Shown here one piece after another: positions 1-9,648 of a stretch of DNA of 64,000 bases; position 1 is the first letter of the stretch; each line of letters begins with the position of its first letter. Both the position numbers and the translations under genes were made by a program. The notes under the pieces were generated by a model that made no database searches, had not been told where the DNA came from, and saw nothing but the letters and a program-made list of their open reading frames with translations. Origin of the DNA: Prorocentrum cordatum (Eukaryota > Sar > Dinophyceae > Prorocentrales > Prorocentraceae); assembly GCA_963575745.1 (NCBI GenBank), contig CAUYUJ010022503.1, positions 1,447,269 through 1,511,268 on the forward strand. The letters run 5' to 3'.

Positions 1-269
1 TCTCGGCTTTCCGCAGACGCAGGGCCTCGATGCTGTACGTGAGTTTGCGGTGAATGACAAAACCGTTCTTCTCAGACATATGTTCGCGTGGCTTCGCCTC
101 AGGCTTCATTTATCCAGGGCTCCCCTGGCCTTTCCCAGTCTGCGCGCCAGAGACGCGTCCGCGTTGCAGTCAGCATTCAAGAGGCCTCCAAGATACAGAG
201 CGGGACTCGTAGGTTTGACTAGGTCTTCAGTGGATATGAATACTCGCGCTGCATGACGTACCTGCAGAT

Positions 270-1550
270 TCAAAGTTTTTTTCCCAAATCGGGCTCTAGA
301 CCGAACTTCCACGCATGGTGAACAAGCGTGCGTAAGAAAAGCTGCAAACGAGGGATGCCGTCCGACATCAAGGCTGTTTCGCCCGCGTACGCTACGTCTA
401 AGCATGTTCGCCCTTCAGCAAGCGGACCGAGCTCTTGCACCACACCCTCGACATCTGTCAGCAGCACGGACAGCATAATGTTGCAGAGATAAGGGTCAGG
501 GGGCACCCTTGCGCGATGCCAGATTGTTGGTCGAAGATGCCAGACTCCCCATGCGCACTGCGCACTTCAAAAGTCATGCTGTCGGAAACCTCTGCTGTGG
601 TATCGATAAACTCACCTGGTATGCCAAACCGGGACAGGGCGATGACCAAAGCATCCGCGTCCACTCGCTCAAAGGTTTTTGACCAGTCAAGCAGCAGCAC
701 GGACAGGCAGCCTTCTTTGGTCGCCCATGCCTTCTCTATCAGCCTCTGAACCAGAAAGTACTATGCGTTGCTAGCTCCAGGGCGTTTTCTAAATCCGAGT
801 TGCGTTGGTCGCAGGCGTTCCTCAACTCCTCCCTCTACCATGCGGTGCAGGACCCGGGCGGCGATGACCTTGTACCCAACAGACAGAAGCGATACTGGCC
901 GGTAGTTCTCTGAGACTCTGGCAGAGACATATCGCCATTTTTGTACACAGTGGACACACTGAGTGCTTCCACTGCTTTGGCACGGTCTTCTTCCTCCAGC
1001 GAAAGTTGCAAATATTGAGCAGCACATCGCGGGCATCAGCGTCAGACCGCAATGTTTGCCAGAGGTCCAGGGGAATGCCGTCAGGTCCCGCAGCCCGCCC
1101 TGCCCGCAAGTCCGTCAGTACTGCTGACAGTTTCTCGCTGGAGAAATCGCCCGTCCGCAGAGGCAACACAGGGCCAAGTTTGTCCCCGTGCGGAAGGGCT
1201 CTGCCAGGTAACGGCGGTTTCCACTGCACCGTGGCGTAATACGTTGCTATACTTCCAGCGCGCTCTTCACTGCCGACGAGATGTCCAGACGTGTCTCTAA
1301 GCCTCCCCTGTCGCTTCAAGCCTCTCCGTTTGAACTGTCTCAGACTTCTCCGATCCCCATTTGGCAACATGTCGTTCAGCCATGCCTCCCGGCTCTTATT
1401 TGCAGATGTTCTGAACTGTTGTGGCAGAAAGTATTTATCATTATCAATTTGGCCAGCCACGCGGGCTTGGGTGCGTTGTTCTATCAGACTCAATGTGCCC
1501 CGTCGTATCCACGGCCAGCTCGCTAAGCGCTTGCGCAGGGCGCCTGTCAA
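270..1550 (-). pseudogene. LINE reverse transcriptase remnant
   Basis: Reverse-transcriptase blocks appear in order but in several frames: GRAAGPDGIPLDLWQTL (1550-822 piece), SENYRPVSLLSVGYKVIAARV and QLGFRKRPG (1036-761 piece), LLLDWSKTFERVDADALV and QQSGIAQGCPLTLI (700-458 piece), and CNIMLSVLL followed by DVAYAGETALMSD (506-270 piece). The last should carry the catalytic YADD; it reads YAGE, so the active site is lost. At least three frameshifts separate the pieces. In an intact LINE this protein copies the element RNA at the nicked target. Confidence 0.85.
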
Positions 1551-2566
1551 GACAGACAGCCGCCGCCGCAGCCATGCCGGCCGGAAGTGGCCCTGGCAGC
1601 CACTGTGTTAACAGCCGCGTTCTCGCAGATTTGGTGCAGAAGCTCCGATACGAAATACGTCTGCGCGTTCTCCTGGGCGATCGAAGCCAAAGTTTGCAAA
1701 CTCAGGGTGTACCGCGCCGGCTTTGGAGAGGTTTTTGGAATCCCCACGGCAAGCCTAGCAACGACGAGGAAGTGGTGCGAAGAAAAACCTACCGATCGTT
1801 CCGTCCTGACCTCTCGCACCGTGTCCTGCCCCTTGCGCTCCACAAGCAAGTGGTCGATCTCGGCGACACTCTGCGGCGTGAGATCCGAAACCAGCGTAGC
1901 CCAGAGATCATAGTAAGTCGCTCTCTGGTCACCTGGCCTGTCCAGAAACATGTTAGCAAGAACCATGTGGAGTGCAGTGCAAATTTCGACGATCATATTC
2001 TGATTGCTGCGTGCATCGGTCGCGTTGCCTGGAGCACCCCAGACATGTGGCACGACAACATCTGCATGCTCGCACGTCGGGCCAAAACGAGCACTCTTGA
2101 CACCACAAACGTACAAAGGTCCATAGGCTGGATGCGAGAAATGAAAGTGTGAAGGTCATCATGGAAGTCGTGACGCACATCAAACTCAAGACCAAATTGC
2201 GACAGTACGCGATAATGATAGACATGTAGCCGCCTGGGTCTCGAAGAGTCAGGCTAGCAAGTCAGCTCGACTCCTGCACGAAGCTCATGACAGTGTGCCG
2301 GGCAGAAGGGGCAACCACGAAGCCCGCTCCTGCCTGCTCGAGGACAGTCTCGGGACCGCCCGACAAAATAACTAAACACCTTTTGTGTTAAACTCGGAGG
2401 ATGTGCACAGGTGTGTCTCCTGCAAGCAAAGCACTGCGATCCTTCTCTCCTCCATGGTCTTTACCAGCTGCTTCAATTTCGTGCAGTCGCTGTCCAACCG
2501 CATGCCTTCCACTTTCCACGAGGCAATGGTCGTGACATCATATGTCCTGCACGCCCTTTCTTCCAA
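1547..2566 (-). pseudogene. LINE endonuclease (EEP/APE-type) remnant
   Basis: Two open pieces make up the domain. The first (2566-2372) contains the motif IAVLCLQETHL, the catalytic-glutamate block of exonuclease-endonuclease-phosphatase enzymes, preceded by SWKVEGMR in the position of the usual N-terminal asparagine block (here Lys-Val replaces the expected Asn). The second (2116-1547) contains EIDHLLVER followed by FSSHHFLVVA, corresponding to the conserved IDH and SDHH blocks; the expected Asp is Ser here. Such an enzyme nicks target DNA for target-primed reverse transcription. The N-terminal and C-terminal pieces are in different frames and the stretch between them (2371-2117) is not open, so the gene is broken. 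Confidence 0.7.
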
Positions 2567-2746
2567 ACAAATTCATGACCAAGAACAGGTGCGCTATGGT
2601 AGGGTTGATGGTGCTGATGGTGACTGCAAGGTTCTGAAACGTGTGGTGAAACGCCTGGTTCGAATCTGCGTGGTAAAGCTTCGTGTAAGCTTCCATGCCC
2701 ACAATCTGGAGCTAGGGTGCTGATAGCTTATGCGCCGTGCAAGTCC

Positions 2747-3253
2747 CTAGTGGGACTCTTCCCCCTTCACTCCTTTTCCTTTTGGGCCGATTTTAATGAT
2801 CCCCTTGGCTGGGAACCGCTGCAGTTTCTCCTGCAGCTTCTTGACCATCTCCAGGAACTGTGGGACATCGGCCTGAGTTGACCAGCCCTTCCAACCCGTG
2901 TCGTACTCCACCTTCAGCGTGCCGCCGTGGATTGTCACCTGCAGCGCAACCTCGCTGCCGACCCACACCTTGCCCTCCTCAGGGTTGGCCCAGACGCTGG
3001 TGCTGACGTAGCCCCACTCCTTCAGCATCCGCTTGGATCCAAAGCCGAACGAATTCACGATTCTCTCCGGCACTCTGGCAATGCTTTGTTCTATTTGGTC
3101 CAGACCGTGTTTCCGCCCTCCTTGAAAGCCTTCTTGTGGACCGTGTGCGCTGCGTTGTCCCTGCCAGCCTGGTCCCAGAACTTTGCAAGAGCAAGCCCTG
3201 GAACCCGCCTTTGACGGACGTAAGCGTCCTCCGGATGAGCTGCATGACCGCAC
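2747..3253 (-). pseudogene. LINE ORF1-like C-terminal segment
   Basis: This 168-residue open frame contains a stretch (MLKEWGY, then VWVGSEVALQVTIHGGTLKV, then GWKGW) that matches in spacing and chemistry the C-terminal half of the ORF1-like protein at 60248-60877 (LLKNNMG, VTVGGELALSVKNDGGTV, AWAEW). That internal match, and the position directly upstream of the endonuclease remnant on the same strand, make it the ORF1 remnant of the LINE. The upstream RRM-like part is missing or out of frame; the first 50 or so residues look like an out-of-frame tail. The residues around TKSPKGKG-like lysine-rich C-terminus (GPKGKGVKG) would suit RNA binding, which is inference. Confidence 0.6.
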
Positions 3254-3354
3254 CCCCTGGATAAGACAGCATCCCCCCCTTCCCTTTGTATCTCTTGATC
3301 CGTGGGATTGAATGCGGTGCTAGTGAAACAACTGGCGGGGAAGCCGAGCTTTCT

Positions 3355-3390
3355 TACCTATACGACCACCCTTCGGGTGATCAGGAGGTT
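3355..3390 (+). other. Conserved 36-nt hairpin motif, copy 1
   Basis: This 36-nt block (TACCTATACGACC, a short stem-loop, then GGAGGTT) recurs at 32085-32120 with four differences. The stem pairs 3364-3370 with 3376-3382 around a small C(TTC)G loop with one C-A mismatch. One pair is A-T here and G-C in the second copy, a compensatory change. A G-run follows in both copies. No known element is recognised. Confidence 0.6.
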
Positions 3391-3411
3391 CAGGGGGGGG
3401 GGACCAACGTC

Positions 3412-3645
3412 TCACTCGATCGGTCTCACTATCGATCTCACTTTCGATCTCACTATCGGTCTCGCTCGATCGATCTCGATCTATCTCACAATCGATCTCA
3501 CTCGATCTATTTCATTCGATCGATCTCACAATCGATCTCACAATCGATCTCACAATCGATCTCACTATCGATCTCACTATCGATCTCACTATCGATTTCA
3601 CATTCGGTCTCACTATCGACCACACTATCGATATCACAATCCACG
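3412..3645 (+). repeat. 12-bp minisatellite (CGATCTCACTAT-like)
   Basis: Units of CGATCTCACTAT or CGATCTCACAAT repeat about 18 times with point changes. The translated open frames (SISLSISQ-type) are products of the repeat, not genes. Confidence 0.9.
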
Positions 3646-4632
3646 TCATCATCATCGTCATCATCATCATCATCATCATCGTCATCAACGTTATCAACAT
3701 GATCATCATCATCATCATCATCATTTTCATCACCGGGGCACCATCATCATCATCACTTCATCACCATCATCGTCAACATCATCATCATCACCATCATCAT
3801 CACCATCGGGACACCATCATCGTCACCATCATCATCAACATCATCATCATCGGGACACCATCATCATCATCAGCATCGGAACACCACCATCATAATCATC
3901 ATCATCATCATCTCATCATCATCTGAACACCATCACCGACATCATCATCATCATCACCATCGGGACACCATCATCATCAGCAACATCATCAACACCATCG
4001 GGACACCATCATCATCGTCACCATCATCATCACCATCATCATCTTCATTATCATCGGGGCACCATCATCATCATCAACATCAGCAGCATCATCATCATCA
4101 CCGGGCCACCATCATCAGCATCATCATCATCACCTCATCATCAACATCATCATCATCTGGACACCATCATCGTCATCAGTATCAATTTCATCATCATCGG
4201 GACACCATCGTCATCACCATCATCATCAACAGCGTCATCGTCAACCTCATCAGCACCATCATCATCGAGACACCAACATCTTCATCATCATCATCTTCAT
4301 CATCATCAGCATCATCATCTCATCACCCCATCATCATCAACATCATCAGGGTCGTCAACATCATCATCATCATCATCATCGGGACACCATCATCATCAGC
4401 AACATCAGCATCATCAACATCGTCATCATCGGGACACCATCATCATCACCACAATGGCCATCATCATCACCATCATCATCATCAACATCGTCAACATCAT
4501 CATCAGCATCATCATCATCATCGGGACACCATCATCATCACCACCGTCATCATCATCATCAACATCAACATCATCGACATCATCATCATCACCGCCACCA
4601 CCATCATCATCATCATAATCATCATGATGATG

Positions 4633-4680
<48 letters not shown>

Positions 4681-4690
4681 GGGACACCGA
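3646..4690 (+). repeat. ATC/CAT microsatellite with interspersed GGGACACC
   Basis: About 1 kb of CATCAT-type trinucleotide repeat, broken at irregular intervals by the octamer GGGACACC followed again by ATC units. Long poly-His, poly-Ile and poly-Asp open frames on both strands come from the repeat. Confidence 0.95.
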
Positions 4691-4987
4691 CGGGACACCG
4701 GCGGGACACTGGCGGGACTCCGCGCCCCACCGGCCCCCGGAAAGGAAACATTTGGTCCAGCCGCGCCTCAGCCGGAAGCGGGACACCGGCGTGACACCGC
4801 GCCCCACCGGCCCCCGGAAAAGAAACATTTGGTCCGGCCGCGCCTCAGCCGGAGGAGACTTTCTTCTCGCCGCTCACGCAGCTTCGCCTCGCCCGCACGC
4901 ACGGCACGCGCGAACACGAAACCGAAACCGATTTCCCGGTAGGGGGGCTCTCCGTTCCACTTCGATCTCGCCCCCTCGCCTCCGATC
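4680..4987 (+). repeat. GGGACACC units, 77-bp duplication and a dispersed-repeat tail
   Basis: GGGACACC-GGC units lead into a tandem 77-bp duplication (starts 4721 and 4798) containing CACCGGCCCCCGGAAA and AACATTTGGTCC. From 4877 a segment beginning CGCAGCTTCGCCTCGCCCG and including GATTTCCCGGT is repeated at 32574-32678. Together with the 36-nt motif at 3355 this forms copy 1 of a composite element, since copy 2 has the same order of parts. Confidence 0.75.
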
Positions 4988-5065
4988 CCCTCCAAAGTTC
5001 CTGCCGTAGCTCTGATTGTGAGGATGTCTCAGGCGAAACGGGATCCAGACGTCCTGGAGCGTGTT

Positions 5066-5215
5066 TCTTTATTGCTTGGACATAGCGGGCGTCATGGCCC
5101 ACGGCCCCCCCCCTATGACGTAACGCTCCCCCCCCAGTGCGTTCCGGGCATTGCCGCCGTGCGCATCGGGATCCACATAGGTGTCCGCATAGGAATCCGC
5201 ATAGAAGTCTGGTCC
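5066..5215 (+). repeat. Dispersed repeat, copy 1 (second copy at 27469)
   Basis: The stretch GTTTCTTTATTGCTTGG, a C-run, TAACGCTCC, CAGTGCG and GCCGCCGTGCGCAT is repeated with changes at 27469-27590. Both copies run into units resembling GGATCCGCATAG. No coding potential is convincing. Confidence 0.75.
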
Positions 5216-5218
5216 GCA

Positions 5219-5261
<43 letters not shown>

Positions 5262-5265
5262 TCGT

Positions 5266-5332
<67 letters not shown>

Positions 5333-5400
5333 CTTGTCGCTCGTCGCTCGTCGCTCGTCGCTCGACGCTCGACGCTCGACGCTCATCGTCGTCGTGCGCG
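5216..5400 (+). repeat. GTC microsatellite
   Basis: A run of GTC with a few GCC units, ending in the imperfect unit GTCGCTCGTCGCTCGACGCTC. It is followed by a short segment (CTCATCGTCGTCGTGCGCGC) that is also found near 6660. Confidence 0.95.
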
Positions 5401-5541
5401 CAGACGCGGCTGGAGTTTTTTTGGTCCAGAATCAGGCCGATGACGGCAATCATCAGTGGAGTTGGGGGCGGAGTGGGCCGATGACGTCACGTTTCGTGCC
5501 GGCGGCGCCTGGGAATGGCCTAGGAATGTCCGAAAACGGGT

Positions 5542-5846
5542 AGCAGCGTGTAGGTGGCGATCTGCACCACCGCGCCTGTTGACACCACAGTGCCTGCGTG
5601 CACCACAGCGCCTGTGCACACAACACCGCCTATGTACACCACAGCAGCCGCGTGCGACACAGCGCCAGTGTGTGCCACAGTGCCTGCGAGCTCCACAGCG
5701 CTTGTGTACACCACTGCGCCTGCGTGCGCCACATCAGCCGTGTGCAACACTACCAGTGTACACCACAATGCCTGCGTGCACTACAGCGCCTGTGTACACT
5801 ACGGCGCCTGTGTGCACCACAGCAACTGTGCGCAACAGAGCACTTC
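5542..5846 (+). repeat. 18-bp satellite, plus orientation
   Basis: About 16 units of an 18-mer resembling CACAGCGCCTGTGTACAC follow a 24-bp boundary sequence at 5542-5565. The same family, reverse-complemented and with a matching boundary (23 of 24 bases), occupies 6279-6625. Cys/Thr/Ala-rich translations come from the repeat. Confidence 0.9.
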
Positions 5847-6278
5847 TGCTGCATATAGAATTTAGAAGGAAACTTTCTCACAGAACGGAGAGCCTGTGGA
5901 TTCCCTTCCAGCAAAAGGAGCGCCACTGGAATCTACGAGTCCTCCAGAGTCCGCCCGCATCATCCTGACTCCTCCCATCTGCGTCCAGGAGGCTCCAGCA
6001 AAATTGGCCGTCCGAGAACCAAGTGGACTGATTCAATAGACCATTATGCGGTGAACGCTGAGATGCGCACGTGCGCTGTAGTGCTGACTCGCACGGCAGG
6101 GGGGAATGTCGAGGGAGGAGGAGGAGGAGGAGGAGGAAGAGGAGGAGGAGGAGGAGGAGGAGGAGAAGGTGGAGGTGGAGGTGGCGGAGGAAGGAGACGG
6201 GAAGAACGTCGCATTCTATTATCAGCACTTCCCTGGCGTGGCGTTTAGCTGGCCGCAGCAGATCCTCACCTACATGCT
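5847..6278. other. Spacer between inverted satellite arms
   Basis: Mostly unique sequence with a GGA-rich patch at about 6105-6195. I see no gene. It forms the centre of the inverted arrangement of the 18-bp satellite. Confidence 0.6.
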
Positions 6279-6625
6279 CCTTCTACTTGTCTTGTGCACG
6301 CAGGCGCTGTAGTGTACACCAGCGTTGCGTTGCACGCGGATGCTGTGGTGTAGGCAGGCGCTGTGGTGTGCACAGGCGCTGCGGTGCACGCAAGCATTGT
6401 GGTGTACACTGGCGTTGTGTTGCACATGATTGCCGCGGTGTATACATTCGCTGTGGTGTACACCAGCGCTGTGGTGCACGCAAGCATTGCGGTGTACACA
6501 GGCGCTCCGTTGCACACGGCTGTGGCGGCGTACGCAGGCGCTGTAGTGTACACGCGCGCTGTGATGCACGCGAGCATTGTGGTGTACACAGGCGTTGTGG
6601 GGCAGATCGCCACCTACATGCTGCT
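6279..6625 (-). repeat. 18-bp satellite, inverted copy
   Basis: About 18 units of GCAGGCGCTGTAGTGTAC and variants, the reverse complement of the family at 5542-5846. The array ends with a 24-bp segment at 6602-6625 that is the reverse complement of 5542-5565 with one mismatch, so the outer edge is conserved along with the units. Confidence 0.9.
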
Positions 6626-7289
6626 CGCGTCGTCGTCGTCGTCGTCGTCGTCGCTCGGCGCTCATCGTCGTCGTGCGCGCGGGGGCGGCCATGACTGGAG
6701 ACACATGGCTGGGAGGGGGGGGGCGTTATGTCATACCCCCCCTCCCGCCCCCCCCCCGTCCCCCATGACGCCCGTCATCGCCGAAAATAAAGAAACCTTC
6801 TTTCATCATCGATATCTGCGTGAAAAGTTTATTCTCCCGCCTGGACTCTAATTTTAGCATCGCCAGGGGATCATTCTCACCAGCATACGCTTAGGTCTCC
6901 CATAGTTTGTTCTTCAGCCGATCCTGGGCCTCATGTGTCCCGCCAGTCGCCGCCGTCAGCTCTTTAGCGTCGTTGCTGCTCGCTCCGCCGGTAGTGGTGT
7001 GGATCGGGGCTTTCCCTTTGAGCTGCCCGTCCTCCACCTCCAAGGCCTGGGCATGATCTCATGCTTCACCCTTCGCACTCAATGGTGGTGTTGCTGCGTG
7101 TGTGGACTCAACCGTGTTCTCCAAGTTCGCCAGGCGTATGTCAATATCCTCAATGTGCTTCCCCATTGAGTCAAACCAGATGTCGGTGACGAAGACGACG
7201 CCGACGACGCTACGAATGTGGGGGAGGATGGGGAGCAGTAACAATGAGGGTGGAGGGTGGATGCACAAGGATAAGGGATGATGCTGGCG
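6626..7289. other. GTC run, G/C runs, then unique non-coding sequence
   Basis: A short GTC run and G/C homopolymer runs (6710-6765) precede CCCATGACGCCCGTCATCGCCG, a segment related to one near 28165. From about 6780 to 7289 I see nothing recognisable. Confidence 0.5.
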
Positions 7290-7591
7290 AGGATGGTGCT
7301 GCAGATGTTGATGGTGATGATGATTGCTATGCTGATGCTGCTGCTGATGATTCTGCGTATGCTGCTGATGATGATGCTGATGATGCTGATGATGGTGCTG
7401 ATGGTGATGTATATGATGACGGTGATGATGTTGACGATGCTGATGATGATGGTGATACTGATGAGGATGCTGATTGATCATGATGATTATGATGAGTCGG
7501 ATGATGATTCTGCTGGTGGTGATGATGATGCTGATGCCGATAATGATGACGAGGATGATGTTGATGATGATGATGATGATGATGATGCCGC

Positions 7592-7623
<32 letters not shown>

Positions 7624-8190
7624 CTACTGATGGCGGTGATGGTGGTAATGCTTACGATGGCGATGCGAATGCTGACGATAATGATGGTGACGAGGAGGAT
7701 GAGTCTGATGACGGTCATGATGATGATCATGGTCATACTGATGATGACGATGATGATACTGGTGATGACGACGACGATGCTGATGATTCTGATGACGACA
7801 AGGATGTTTCTAATACTGACGATGATGCTGCTGACGTCGATGATGATTATGCTGCAGCTGATGACGATGACGATATTGATGGTGAGGCTGCAGACGATGA
7901 GGATGTTGAATATTCTATTTTGATGCTGATCATGTTTATGTTGATGATGAGAATGACGATGATGACGATGAAGCTGCTGCTGATGATGACGATGATGATT
8001 ACGATGATCATCATGGTGGTGATGATGATTATGATTACGATGCTGCTGATGATGATCATGCTGACGATGATGTTCATGAGTTGATGATGCTGATGACGAT
8101 GCTGATGATGATGCTGATGATGATGCTGATGATGCTGATGATGCTGATGATGCTGATGATGATGGTGATGCTGATGGTGATGGTGATACA
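7290..8190 (+). repeat. GAT/GCTGAT microsatellite
   Basis: About 900 bp of GATGATGCTGATGAT-type repeat. The long poly-Asp, poly-Met and poly-Ile/His open frames on both strands are repeat translations. Confidence 0.95.
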
Positions 8191-8709
8191 CGGGGGGTAC
8201 TATATTTTTGACCATAAGACGTCATGCTGTCGACGCCCCCTGCCCCCCCGTAGAATATTAGCGACATGTTTTGGGTCGGGCGGCGGTTCGACTCCGATGG
8301 GCTCTCACCCTGTAAGAATAGTATATATATATATATATATATATTAAACAGGGTGATAATTACTCCGTCCCATTTACAATAGGGCCGGAAAACACTCCCA
8401 CTTGAACCCATTCACAGTAAACCACTTCGCTTGGGTCACGTTTGATCGTCCGTGTCATCATCCCCATCGACCCTGTCCTTATCATGCCAACGCGATGTTT
8501 CATTGTATTCCTTCTTGCATTGATGCTGTGAGACCCTGGGCATCCTTCTCCAATGCGGTCGCTCTCGGTTCACTGGTTGGCCGTCCCAGAGGGCCCACAA
8601 AGGCTCGCGAATCCGCATCAAGGCACCTTTGCATCCTGATCGGTCCTCCGCGGCACGCGTGACCAGCGAGGCAATTCTCATCTTATGGTCAAAACTTTTA
8701 GTACCCCCG
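8191..8709. mobile_element. 519-bp element with about 30-bp terminal inverted repeats
   Basis: The left end (8191-8219, containing GGTACTATATTTTTGACC and ATAAGA) is mirrored at 8680-8709 (TCTTATGGTCAAAA and TAGTACCCCCG). Both flanks are GATGGTGAT repeat in the same orientation, as if the element had inserted into the microsatellite. Inside are a TA dinucleotide run (8321-8344), GGTTCGACTCC at 8286 that resembles a tRNA B box, and TACTCCGTCCCATTT at 8361. No transposase frame is seen, so it would be non-autonomous. A target duplication cannot be judged in repetitive flanks. Confidence 0.6.
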
Positions 8710-9260
8710 AAGTAGTGATGGTGATGGCGATGGTGATTGTGATGATGAGGAGGAGGGTGAGGATGAGGATGAGCGTGAGGAAGAAGAGAAAGAGCAGTAC
8801 AAGGGAGGACAATAAGGAGGAACAATCGCAGGAGGATGAGACCTGTAGGGCGATCAGGAGGAGCAGGAAGATGAGGAGGATTAGTGTTCAGGAGAAGGAA
8901 CGCTAAGTTGAACGGGCTGAACGTAAGAAGGATGGTGACTAGTAGTGATGAGGAGGAACAGCTGGAATATAACGGGGACGGGGAGGATAAGGAGGAGGAG
9001 GAGGCGGAGGAGCTGGAGGAGATAACTCTGCGTTGTGAGGTATGAGGGATGCTTGATCAGGTTCGGGGCAGGAGAGTCAGAGTAGAAGGAGAAGGAGGAG
9101 GATGGCCGTCCCTCGGGCCCTCTCTTCCTTTCCCCCGGCAGTCTCCTCCTCTCCGCCCTTCTCGCCTACCCTCCCCATCTCTTTTCTCCACTCCCTTCCC
9201 CTCCTCTCTCCTCTCTCATCCCCTGTCCTCTCCTGCCCCTCCCCTCTCCTGCCCCCCCTC
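8710..9260. repeat. GAT/GGA-rich then CCTC-rich low-complexity DNA
   Basis: GATGGTGAT grades into GAGGAG-rich sequence to about 9100, then CTCCCCTTCC-type pyrimidine-rich sequence. No gene is supported. Confidence 0.8.
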
Positions 9261-9496
9261 AAGGGAACACCACGGCCCGAGCCCGGATCCCACGATCCCG
9301 TGGGAAGACCCCGGCCCGAATCCGGACCCCGCGATGACCTTGCCGCCGGCCAACATCTCGGGCGGGGCCACCTAGGGGGGTGAGGAGGAATCCGTTCCAG
9401 AGGCCTCCGGAGCGCTCTCAGAGCGTTCCGGAACTCGCTTATCCTTGCCCGATTTTGTTCTCGTCCTCAAACGGGGCCACGGCCCACCCGTCAGGG

Positions 9497-9648
9497 GCGG
9501 CCTAACCGACCCCTAGCGAACCGTCCCCTTCCGTGACGTCCCGCTCGCCTCGCCCCAAGACGGATGTACGCGGCCGGAGGGAAGCTTGAGAGGCGAGGGT
9601 GACGTCACGGAAGGGGGTGGTTTGCTACGCAGGGGTCGGTTAGGCCGC
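9497..9648. mobile_element. 152-bp foldback with arms of about 53 bp
   Basis: The left arm (9497-9549: GGCCTAACCGACCCC, then CCCCTTCCGTGACGTC, then CTCGCC) is the near reverse complement of the right arm (9592-9648). The loop is about 42 bp and contains AAGCTT. It may be a MITE-like element or a transcribed hairpin; no duplication of flanks is clear. Confidence 0.65.

Larger units (their letters stand above)
106..3272 (-). mobile_element. Degenerate LINE-type (non-LTR) retrotransposon
   Basis: Read on the minus strand, the pieces lie in canonical LINE order: an ORF1-like C-terminal segment (3253-2747), endonuclease segments (2566-1547), then reverse-transcriptase segments (1550-270). No piece is open throughout; the reading frame changes at least four times, so this is a dead copy. 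It may run past the left edge of the window, and no 3' tail or target-site duplication is visible. The order of parts and the RT and endonuclease motifs support the call; the clade cannot be assigned without alignment. Confidence 0.8.

Noticed and set aside
2658-2674. tRNA T-loop-like GGTTCGAATCTGC
   Set aside because: No matching arms on either side; it lies within the LINE remnant.
3302-3926. Poly-His, poly-Ser and poly-Ile open frames
   Set aside because: Direct translations of the ATC and CGATCTCAC repeats in several frames on both strands.
8286-8300. tRNA gene suggested by GGTTCGACTCC
   Set aside because: No cloverleaf could be built around it: no acceptor stem or anticodon arm fits. 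It was kept only as a B-box-like note.
8321-8344. TATATATA run as a TATA box
   Set aside because: It is a dinucleotide microsatellite inside a TIR element with no gene downstream.
7059-8411. 450-codon minus-strand frame with His, Ile and Ser blocks
   Set aside because: Repeat translation of the GAT array extended by chance into both flanks.
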